From JBAZKK01 sp964456925 (GTDB lineage Bacteria; Omnitrophota; Gorgyraeia; Gygaellales; Profunditerraquicolaceae), in the NCBI GenBank assembly GCA_964456925.1, contig CAYWCX010000024.1, forward strand, positions 1 to 17,028: a stretch of 17,028 nucleotides of DNA. The letters are read 5' to 3'. Made by a program: the position numbers and the translations under genes. This document shows positions 1-5,559 of the stretch, piece by piece (the first letter of the stretch is position 1; every line of letters starts with the position of its first letter). The notes below the pieces were generated by a model. It saw only the letters and a list, made by a program, of their open reading frames with translations. It was not told the DNA's origin and did no database searches.

Positions 1-55
1 ACCTCAGACCTTTGCGATGTCAACGCAACGCTCTAACCAACTGAGCTATGAGCCC
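1..55 (-). tRNA. tRNA-Val(GAC), 3' part cut by window edge
   Basis: Read on the minus strand the gene begins GGGCTCA (acceptor 5' strand). A D-arm with GCTC/GAGC stem follows, then an anticodon stem TTGCG/CGCAA around the loop TTGACAT, giving anticodon GAC (valine). The variable loop and the start of the T-arm are present; the rest lies beyond position 1. It is the last of three tRNAs downstream of coaC and sits 5 bases after tRNA-Leu, so it is probably cut from the same transcript. Confidence 0.88.
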
Positions 56-60
56 AAAAG

Positions 61-143
61 TGCCGGGAGAGGGAGTTGAACCCACACGCTCTTACGAGCA
101 GCGGATTTTAAGTCCGCATCGTCTGCCATTCCGACATCCCGGC
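61..143 (-). tRNA. tRNA-Leu(UAA), complete
   Basis: The acceptor stem GCCGGGA/TCCCGGC closes perfectly. The anticodon stem GCGGA/TCCGC holds loop CTTAAAA, giving anticodon TAA (leucine). A long class II variable arm is present, as expected for tRNA-Leu, and the T-loop is TTCAACT. The discriminator is A and no CCA is encoded, unlike the neighbouring tRNA-Cys. tRNA-Leu(UAA) is a well-known host of group I introns, but this copy is uninterrupted. Confidence 0.95.
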
Positions 144-150
144 AATAACT

Positions 151-810
151 CTAATTAAGAACCGTTTTACTTTTAGTCCAGCCCGTATAAGATTCGAAAC
201 AATTTTGTGCTAATTCTATTTTTCTTCCCAAACCAAAACAATTTTTATAGTAACATTGTTTGGCGATTTGTCTCGCAGCCATCTTGCCGTATTTCAATAC
301 CCAAGTATTATTTGCATTTTTATGGATTTTGCCGAATACGTTTAATAACTGCTCTGTCTCGCTGCTCAACCAGTTAATAAACTCTGGCGAACCCGAAAAT
401 ATTCTTAAGCTCCATTGTTCTTTTTTGTTGGTCGGATGTATCCAAGAACGAATACACCCATCACCGTCTATTACTCCTCTTAAAAAATCAACAAAGTATT
501 GAGGTGGTATCTTTAGCGCACCTAAAGTGAGTGATTTATTTTGTGTGAGCCCGATTGATAAAAGAAAATCATAAAAATTCCTGTTAGCAAATTGTATTTG
601 ATAAGCCTGGTTAACCTTTCCTTTATTCTTAGTGCCAATCCTGTTTTCTGTACCAAGCACCCGGTTAACATTATTTAAAAAATCTTGCTCTTTAGAAGTA
701 ATATTAATGTGCCTCCCATCGGAAGATAGGCATCCATCACTTGTTATTAAGCCTACTAAATGCCAAAGATTTGGTTCTTTGATTTTTAGCTGCTTTCTTT
801 TTTGTGGCAT
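151..810 (-). CDS. Free-standing LAGLIDADG homing endonuclease between tRNA genes
   Basis: This 219-residue protein has two LAGLIDADG-type motifs. One is at residues 15-26 (LWHLVGLITSDG, acidic residue D25); the second is at about 109-118 (FLRGVIDGDG, acidic residue D117). Their spacing of about 92 residues fits a monomeric double-motif homing endonuclease, which makes a long-site double-strand break to spread its own gene. It is not in an intein, since no splicing blocks are present. It is not visibly in an intron either, because the flanking tRNA-Cys and tRNA-Leu are both intact. The ATG is 9 bases after the CCA of tRNA-Cys and lacks a clear Shine-Dalgarno sequence; the stop is 7 bases before tRNA-Leu. 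Translation would have to come from the tRNA read-through transcript. The gene is clearly AT-richer than coaC, gmk or yicC, which suggests transfer. A maturase role cannot be excluded. The reading frame is intact, so it may be active or recently acquired. Confidence 0.88.
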   Translation of the reverse strand: MPQKRKQLKIKEPNLWHLVGLITSDGCLSSDGRHINITSKEQDFLNNVNRVLGTENRIGTKNKGKVNQAYQIQFANRNFYDFLLSIGLTQNKSLTLGALKIPPQYFVDFLRGVIDGDGCIRSWIHPTNKKEQWSLRIFSGSPEFINWLSSETEQLLNVFGKIHKNANNTWVLKYGKMAARQIAKQCYYKNCFGLGRKIELAQNCFESYTGWTKSKTVLN

Positions 811-819
811 TTATTATTT

Positions 820-894
820 TGGAGGCGACGAGCGGATTCGAACCGCTGTATAACTGTTTTGCAGACAGTTGCCTTACCACTTGGCTACGTCGCC
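820..894 (-). tRNA. tRNA-Cys(GCA) with encoded CCA
   Basis: The acceptor stem GGCGACG/CGTCGCC is perfect. The anticodon stem ACTGT/ACAGT holds loop CTGCAAA, giving anticodon GCA (cysteine). The T-arm is AGCGG-TTCGAAT-CCGCT, the discriminator is T (usual for Cys) and the CCA end is encoded (820-822). The 5' end lies one base after the coaC stop codon, so the tRNA must be released from the coaC mRNA by RNase P. The homing endonuclease begins 9 bases after its 3' end. Confidence 0.96.
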
Positions 895-895
895 G

Positions 896-1441
896 CTATT
901 TTTTAAGAATCCTTTTTACCTTGCTAACGATCGCTTCAACCTCTGCCAAACAGCCGATACCGCTCTTACCGCACGCCAACTTTCCTTCGCGGGGCTCCAC
1001 AAACCTGTAACCCAGCCCTTTTAATTTATTAATATTGGCCTGGGTGATTTTATTGGTGTACATATTCTCGTTCATCGCCGGGCAGATCAACACCGGAGCG
1101 CGCGTCGCCAGAATCACGCAGCTTAAAAGGTCATCCGCGATACCCGAGGCGATTTTAGCGATAATATTGGCGGTGGCCGGCGCCACCAAAACCAGGTCGG
1201 CCTTGTCTGCCAGGGAAACATGCTCAATCTCCCAGCAATCCGACCCCTCGAACATCCCGCAATAAGCCTTATTCCCCGAGAGGCTTTCAAATACAATCGG
1301 GCTCATCAATTCCCGCGCCTCTGTGGTTAGCACCGCCGTAACCGAAAGGTTGTTTTTGCCAAGTTGCCTTACAATATCGCAGGCCTTGTAAATTGCAATG
1401 CTGGCAGTAACTCCCAAAATAACATTCTTATTCTTTGGCAT
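896..1441 (-). CDS. coaC: Phosphopantothenoylcysteine decarboxylase, stand-alone CoaC flavoprotein
   Basis: CoaC is an FMN enzyme that decarboxylates 4'-phospho-N-pantothenoylcysteine to 4'-phosphopantetheine in coenzyme A synthesis. The sequence shows the N-terminal nucleotide-binding start (ILGVTASIAIYKA, 8-20), the catalytic histidine in IEHVSLADKAD (H74), the PAMNENMY signature (121-128) and the substrate-lid motif GKLACGKSGIG with active cysteine C157. The usual GxGR arginine of that motif is replaced by Cys. Most bacteria fuse this domain to the synthetase CoaB (about 400 residues in total); here the protein ends at 181 residues and tRNA-Cys starts one base later, so CoaB must be encoded elsewhere or be missing. 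The start lies 3 bases after the rpoZ stop, making it the last protein gene of the operon before the tRNAs. Confidence 0.9.
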   Translation of the reverse strand: MPKNKNVILGVTASIAIYKACDIVRQLGKNNLSVTAVLTTEARELMSPIVFESLSGNKAYCGMFEGSDCWEIEHVSLADKADLVLVAPATANIIAKIASGIADDLLSCVILATRAPVLICPAMNENMYTNKITQANINKLKGLGYRFVEPREGKLACGKSGIGCLAEVEAIVSKVKRILKK

Positions 1442-1444
1442 AGT

Positions 1445-1648
1445 CTAACCCCTGGGCTTCTTGTATTGCACCTTGCCTGCCGCAATCTCCGCCAGGGCCA
1501 CGGTAGAGGGCTTAACGCCGGAATCCCTGTCCACCAACTTTGGTTGTCCCTCGGCAATCTCCAGGGCCCTCTTGGAAGCCATGATTACTAATTTGTAAAC
1601 TGAGTTGCCGCTTTTATCTAAGATGTCCTGGACCGGTGGTTGCTCCAT
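1445..1648 (-). CDS. rpoZ: DNA-directed RNA polymerase subunit omega
   Basis: Omega is the small RNA polymerase subunit that helps fold and hold beta-prime. The 67-residue protein carries the family core: SVYKLVIMASKRALEIAEG (about 16-34), where the K-x-x-R-A-x-E helix is diagnostic, followed by KPSTVALAEIAAGKVQY (about 46-62). The length is normal for a short omega. An AGGAGG ribosome site stands before the ATG, 17 bases after the gmk stop. The gmk-rpoZ-coa gene order is widespread in bacteria and supports the call. Confidence 0.93.
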   Translation of the reverse strand: MEQPPVQDILDKSGNSVYKLVIMASKRALEIAEGQPKLVDRDSGVKPSTVALAEIAAGKVQYKKPRG

Positions 1649-1665
1649 AGCTTCCTGACCTCCTG

Positions 1666-2253
1666 TTATGCTGCAGCGCCTATCTCGCCTAAGATGATCT
1701 TCTTCAATGCCTTAGTTGTCTGCTTTAAATTTTTATTTCGCAAGCGGTAATCAAATTTAGGCGCCAGCGCCAACTCTCTTTTGGCTAACCTTAAGCGCTG
1801 CCGGATTTCCCCTTCTTTGGTAAGGTGGCAACGCTCTCTTATGCGCGGGCGCAGCGCCGCCACAGAAGGCGGCAGGATGAAAATCGTGACAGTGCTACGC
1901 GGCAAGATGCGCTTAAGCTGCAAAACGCCCCTGAAGTCCAGGCAGAGGATAATATTTCTGCCTTTTCTGAGGTGCTCCTCGACGAATTCGCGGGGCGTGC
2001 CGTAATAATACCCTAAATACCTCGTCCATTCAAGAATTTTCTTGGCCGAAAGCCGCGCCTTAAAGACCTTGTTGCCGATAAAAAAATAATCCTTCCCCTC
2101 TTTCTCCCCGCACCTCTTCGGCCGGGTAGTAAAGGATACGGATTTAACCAGTCTCTTCCTTAATTGCCTGTCCCTTAAAAGCCCCCCCACCAGGGTGCTT
2201 TTGCCTGAACCTGAAGGGCCACAGACCACAAAGACGAGCCCCTGTTTTTTCAT
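1666..2253 (-). CDS. gmk: Guanylate kinase
   Basis: Guanylate kinase phosphorylates GMP to GDP with ATP in the cytoplasm. Visible motifs are the P-loop GPSGSGKST at 12-20, the GMP-binding SVSFTTRPKRCGEKEGKDYFF (about 38-58) and EWTRYLGYYYGTP (about 75-87), and a lid rich in arginines (LRPRIRERC). The length of 195 residues is usual. The ATG overlaps the yicC stop as ATGA, so translation is probably coupled. The C-terminal helical tail is basic. Confidence 0.95.
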   Translation of the reverse strand: MKKQGLVFVVCGPSGSGKSTLVGGLLRDRQLRKRLVKSVSFTTRPKRCGEKEGKDYFFIGNKVFKARLSAKKILEWTRYLGYYYGTPREFVEEHLRKGRNIILCLDFRGVLQLKRILPRSTVTIFILPPSVAALRPRIRERCHLTKEGEIRQRLRLAKRELALAPKFDYRLRNKNLKQTTKALKKIILGEIGAAA

Positions 2254-3077
2254 TCTATATTCTGCAGTTGTTCGCGAATCTTTTCAATCTGGCTTTTAAT
2301 CTGCACCACCGTCTGCGAGATAAGTTTGTCGCAGGATTTAGCGCCCATGGTGTTGGCTTCGCGCTGCATCTCCTGTGAGATAAAATCCAATTCTTTGCCG
2401 ATTGAGCCGTTTTGGGCGATCTTGTTTTTAAAATTACTGATGTGGAAGGCGAGGCGCTCGAGCTCCTCGGTAATGTCGCTGTCTTTTAAAAAACAGCTGC
2501 GTTCCTCGTCGCTGGTTAAGCGCAAGAGCCTTTCCTTAATCGCCTTCCTGAATCTTTTCTTGATGCGTTCCAGGTCTGCCACCAACACCTTGGCCCTATT
2601 TTTAAGGTGTCGGTATAAAACTGCCCCTTCCTTGCGGCGCATCTCGGCCATATCGTCAAGGGCGGCGTTCAAAAGAACCCTCAGGTGCGGCCAGACCTTC
2701 TCTTTGCCGACCGCGCTCTCCTCTAACCCAAGAACTCCGGGCAGCTGTATCAGGGCATCGAGGCTTAAGTCGCTCTTAAGGCGGAATGTTTCCTTAATGT
2801 CTCTTAGCGCCGCAAGATAATTCTTAAGCAGCCCCTTGTTAATCACTACGCTGTTGGCGTGGCTGCCGTTGATAGTGAGGACGCAGGTAATCCTGCCCCT
2901 TTTAAAACGGCGCTCGATCTCCTTTTTAACTTTATCCTCCAGAGACAGGAGCCCCTCGGGCAGATGTAGAACAATATCCAGGAATTTATGATTGGAACTC
3001 CTGAGTTCCACCAGAATCTTGCCGAATGGTTTTACCTGTACCTCGCTCCTGCCAAAACCGGTCATACTTTTTATCAT
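2250..3077 (-). CDS. yicC: YicC family endoribonuclease
   Basis: The protein starts with the family hallmark MIKSMTGFGR and ends with the conserved C-terminal domain (formerly DUF1732): ELDFISQEMQREANTMGAKS, then a final helix ending REQLQN. E. coli YicC is an RNase that acts on small RNAs. The ATG at 3077 was chosen because it has an AAGGAG ribosome site (3083-3088) and yields the canonical N-terminus. A longer frame reading back to 3176 would overlap ndk and adds unrelated basic residues. The resulting 275 residues are close to the family norm. It overlaps gmk by 4 bases, in the common yicC-gmk-rpoZ order. Confidence 0.93.
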   Translation of the reverse strand: MIKSMTGFGRSEVQVKPFGKILVELRSSNHKFLDIVLHLPEGLLSLEDKVKKEIERRFKRGRITCVLTINGSHANSVVINKGLLKNYLAALRDIKETFRLKSDLSLDALIQLPGVLGLEESAVGKEKVWPHLRVLLNAALDDMAEMRRKEGAVLYRHLKNRAKVLVADLERIKKRFRKAIKERLLRLTSDEERSCFLKDSDITEELERLAFHISNFKNKIAQNGSIGKELDFISQEMQREANTMGAKSCDKLISQTVVQIKSQIEKIREQLQNIE

Positions 3078-3093
3078 CGCTTTCTCCTTAAAA

Positions 3094-3597
3094 TTACGCC
3101 CAGGCCAGGGTTTTTTTCTTTGCCTCGACAATCTCCTTGGTGGGGTATAAATCCACGATAATCTCCTGCGGCGCAAACCAAAGCTTTATCTCCCTTTCGG
3201 CCTCGGCGGCGTTAGAAGAAACATGAATGACATTCTCGTAGATACCCTTGGTGGTAATCCTGCCGTAAGAGCCGCGGATAGAAGTGGGGTCTGCCTGTTC
3301 GGGGTTAGTGGCTCCGGCGAGCTCCCGGCATTTGTTAATCGCGCCCTCCCCCCAGTAAATCAAGGCCATTACCTTGCGGCGATTGTGCAACTCTCCGCAG
3401 AGATAGCGGATAATCTCCTCGAAAAAAGGCTTGTCTTTAAGATGGCGGTAATGTTCCGCGGCAGCCTCTTTGGAGACGCGCGTAATCTTGGCCGCGATAA
3501 TCTCCAGTTTGGTTTCCGACAGGCGAGTGAGGATATTGCCGGTGAGGGACTTCTTTAATCCGTCGGGCTTGATCAGAATCAGGGTTGCCTCGTTCAT
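3094..3597 (-). CDS. ndk: Nucleoside diphosphate kinase, long divergent form
   Basis: Ndk transfers the gamma phosphate of ATP to nucleoside diphosphates through a phosphohistidine. The sequence shows LILIKPDG (6-13), NPEQADPTSIRGSYG (98-112) and the active-site segment ENVIHVSSNAAEAEREI with H125. The usual active-site run H-G-S-D-S-x-E is here H-V-S-S-N-A-A, so the conserved Asp and the Glu that normally supports the histidine are Ser and Ala. At 167 residues it is about 25 longer than typical bacterial Ndk, with extra sequence near residues 60-90 and at the C-terminus. The ATG overlaps the parB stop as ATGA, with a GGAGG inside the end of parB. The call is firm; full catalytic efficiency is not assured. 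Confidence 0.9.
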   Translation of the reverse strand: MNEATLILIKPDGLKKSLTGNILTRLSETKLEIIAAKITRVSKEAAAEHYRHLKDKPFFEEIIRYLCGELHNRRKVMALIYWGEGAINKCRELAGATNPEQADPTSIRGSYGRITTKGIYENVIHVSSNAAEAEREIKLWFAPQEIIVDLYPTKEIVEAKKKTLAWA

Positions 3598-4454
3598 GAG
3601 TTAGGACCTCCTTTAATGCGGTTGAGGATCCTCTCTAAATCCTCGGAGGAATAGAATTCAATCAAGATGTGGCCGCGTTTTTTCCTTTTGCTAATCCTGA
3701 CCTTGGTAGCCAATAAATGCTGTAGCTCCTCTTCGGCTGCCACTACCAGGGTTTCGCGGGCTTGCCGGGGCCGCATGCGCGCCTTGGAAGTTTTTGGCCG
3801 CTGCTTACGGATTAAATTTTCCAACTCTCTCACGGATAAGCCCTTGGCAATAATTTCATACATCAGGCGACGCTGCTGATTGGCATCCTCCAGTTCCAGA
3901 AGCGCCCTGCCGTGCGCAAAAGAAATCTCTCCCTTTTTAATCTTCTCTTGGATTTCTTGTGGTAACTTTAAGATTCTCAATATGTTAGCAACAGAGGTCC
4001 TTGCCTTGCCTAAAATTTCACTGATTCTTTCCTGGGTCAGATTAAATTTATCCATCAGGTACTGGTAAGCGTGCGCCTCTTCAACGGGGTTAAGGTTCTG
4101 TCGCTGGATATTTTCAATCAGGGATAACTCCAGAGAATCGTGGTCGGCTACGTCTTTGACTACAACTGGTATCTCTTTTAAATTCAACAGGTTAGCAGCA
4201 CGAAGCCTTCTTTCGCCGGCAATTAATTCAAAATACTCCCCCTGCCGCCGCACCAGCAGCGGTTGGAGCAACCCTTTTTCCTTAATGGATTGCTTGAGTT
4301 CTTCTAGATTTTGGGAGTCAAAATCTTCGCGCGGCTGAAAAGGATTAGGCCTGACTTTTCTAATATCCACCAAAATGATGTCTGCCTCTTTTACGCCAGT
4401 CTCCCTCTCCGGTATTAACGCGCCTATTCCTTTACCCAATGCTTTTTTCTCCAT
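3594..4454 (-). CDS. parB: Chromosome partitioning protein ParB
   Basis: ParB is a CTP-dependent DNA clamp that loads at parS and spreads along origin-proximal DNA for segregation with ParA. Visible parts in order are an N-terminal ParA-activating segment LGKGIGALIP (6-15), the CTP-binding motif GERRLRAA (80-87), the second conserved motif ENIQRQNLNPVEEA (114-127), a helix-turn-helix (about 139-162, NLTQERISEILGKARTSVANILRIL), and a C-terminal dimerisation region after a basic linker. The length of 286 residues is typical. The start codon shares one base with the parA stop (TAATG). A parS-like palindrome lies upstream of parA. Confidence 0.95.
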   Translation of the reverse strand: MEKKALGKGIGALIPERETGVKEADIILVDIRKVRPNPFQPREDFDSQNLEELKQSIKEKGLLQPLLVRRQGEYFELIAGERRLRAANLLNLKEIPVVVKDVADHDSLELSLIENIQRQNLNPVEEAHAYQYLMDKFNLTQERISEILGKARTSVANILRILKLPQEIQEKIKKGEISFAHGRALLELEDANQQRRLMYEIIAKGLSVRELENLIRKQRPKTSKARMRPRQARETLVVAAEEELQHLLATKVRISKRKKRGHILIEFYSSEDLERILNRIKGGPNS

Positions 4455-5269
4455 TATACCTTCTCCTCTGATGCATCTGTGATAGTCTCAATATTTTCTT
4501 TATTTAGCGGTGGCAGGCCTAAAATTTCCCGACTTAATTCTTCATATTTATGTGCTCCCATTGAGCCTTTATCGTATAAAACAATGGGTTTACCAAAGCT
4601 GGGGGCTTCGGTGATACGGATATTACGCGGTATAACCGTATCATAGACCTTTTCTTGGAAGAAATTCCGTACCTCCTTGATGACTTCCCGGGTTAAATTA
4701 GTGCGAAAATCCGCCATAGTCAACAAAACCCCTTCAATTTCCAGGTTCGGATTAAGGTTATCTTTTACAAGTTTAACGGTATTAATGAGTTGTGTCACTC
4801 CTTCTAAGGCGTAATATTCGCACTGCACCGGTACAATCAGGGAATCCGCCGCACATAGCGAATTAATGGTTAAAAGGCCGAGGGAGGGCGGTGAATCAAT
4901 AAATATAAAATCAAAGTTGTCCCTTTCTTGAACCACTGCCCTTTTTAAGCGATACTCCCTGCCCAGGGTTCCCACTAATTCTACTTCCGCGCCGGTAAGG
5001 TCAAGGTTGGACGGAGCAAGGTATAAATTTTTAACCGAGGTTTCTTTCAGGGTTTCTTTAATGTCTAATTCTTCGAGGAGGACATGGTAGGTGCTTTTTT
5101 TAATCTCGTGCTTGTCAATCCCTAACCCGCTGGTGGCATTGGCCTGGGGGTCGAGATCAATCAGTAAAACCCTTTTCTCGGCTAAGGCCAGATAAGCGGC
5201 TAAATTAATAGCTGAGGTGGTCTTACCCGTACCACCTTTTTGATTGCAGATTGCAATAATCTTACCCAT
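4454..5269 (-). CDS. parA: Chromosome partitioning ATPase ParA (Soj)
   Basis: ParA is a deviant Walker ATPase that binds DNA non-specifically and moves ParB-bound origins. The deviant P-loop KGGTGKTT with signature lysine K11 is at 11-18. LLIDLDPQANATSGLG (about 36-51) and FIFIDSPPSLGLLT (Walker B, about 123-136) follow. Its 271 residues match chromosomal Soj-type ParA, which has no N-terminal DNA-binding domain. It is the first gene after its own promoter and the parS-like repeat, and is followed by parB with a one-base overlap. It is noticeably more AT-rich than gmk or yicC. Confidence 0.95.
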   Translation of the reverse strand: MGKIIAICNQKGGTGKTTSAINLAAYLALAEKRVLLIDLDPQANATSGLGIDKHEIKKSTYHVLLEELDIKETLKETSVKNLYLAPSNLDLTGAEVELVGTLGREYRLKRAVVQERDNFDFIFIDSPPSLGLLTINSLCAADSLIVPVQCEYYALEGVTQLINTVKLVKDNLNPNLEIEGVLLTMADFRTNLTREVIKEVRNFFQEKVYDTVIPRNIRITEAPSFGKPIVLYDKGSMGAHKYEELSREILGLPPLNKENIETITDASEEKV

Positions 5270-5287
5270 TGCAATATATAAGGTTAT

Positions 5288-5312
5288 AAAATGTTCCCCG
5301 CGGAAACATTTT
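5288..5312. promoter_or_regulatory. Candidate parS site upstream of parA
   Basis: This is a 25-base inverted repeat: perfect 8-base arms AAAATGTT and AACATTTT flank the spacer CCCCGCGGA. The inner core TGTTCCCCGCGGAAACA resembles the common parS consensus TGTTTCACGTGAAACA in its TGTT...AAACA ends and GC-rich centre, but it is one base longer and the centre differs. It lies 18 bases before the parA start and downstream of the likely promoter, so ParB binding there could also repress the operon. The structure is seen directly; parS identity is inferred. Confidence 0.6.
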
Positions 5313-5334
5313 ATTAATACCCAATTTTATCTTT

Positions 5335-5362
5335 ATTATCTTATATTCTAACGGGTTGTCAA
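5335..5362 (-). promoter_or_regulatory. Sigma-70-type promoter of the parAB operon
   Basis: On the minus strand a perfect -35 TTGACA (5357-5362) and a -10 GATAAT (5335-5340) are separated by 16 bases. The -35 box overlaps the stop codon of the Jag_N gene. No terminator hairpin is visible between the two, so read-through from the yidC cluster is also likely. Confidence 0.65.
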
Positions 5363-5559
5363 GTTTTTTCTTTGGACCGAAGAACCGTTACGCGCACCTT
5401 AGCCGGCTTGGCTCCGGACATCCCAAAAAGGCCTTTTTGCTCTTCAGAAAGCACCTTGATTTTGAGTTTCTCGCGCGGCAATTTTAATTCCTGAAGCGCT
5501 TTCTTAATCGCTTCTTCGACGGTCTTACCTTCAAATTCCCGGGCGGTTTCGGAGGTCAT
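5359..5559 (-). CDS. Stand-alone Jag_N domain protein (truncated KhpB/Jag-like)
   Basis: The 66 residues match the Jag N-terminal domain: EFEGKTVEEAIKKALQELKL (about 8-27), then IKVLSEEQKGLFGMSGAKPAKVRV (about 34-57), including the typical G-L-F-G-x-x-G-x-K-P-A stretch. Full-length Jag/KhpB proteins (about 200-250 residues) continue into KH and R3H RNA-binding domains. Here a TGA follows directly after a short charged tail, and the next 90 bases carry a promoter and the parS-like repeat, not a KH domain. It keeps the classical jag position after yidC, with a 4-base ATGA overlap. Its role is unknown; it could be a natural domain-only protein or a truncated relic, but the intact frame and coupling argue for a functional gene. 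Confidence 0.8.
   Translation of the reverse strand: MTSETAREFEGKTVEEAIKKALQELKLPREKLKIKVLSEEQKGLFGMSGAKPAKVRVTVLRSKEKT

Noticed and set aside
61..894. Group I intron in tRNA-Leu or tRNA-Cys carrying the homing endonuclease
   Set aside because: Both tRNAs fold completely without interruption, so the gene lies between them and not within an intron of either.
2326..2820. 164-residue open frame antisense to yicC
   Set aside because: It is a shadow of a strongly supported yicC; it shows a low-complexity Ser/Arg/Leu pattern and no family features.
3078..3176. Upstream extension of yicC to a start at 3176
   Set aside because: It overlaps ndk, adds unrelated basic residues and ignores the ATG at 3077, which has an AAGGAG site and the canonical MIKSMTGFG start.
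5270..5358. Frameshifted KH-R3H remainder of Jag after the Jag_N gene
   Set aside because: The 90 bases to parA are AT-rich and hold a promoter and an inverted repeat; no KH-like GxxG coding is seen in any frame.
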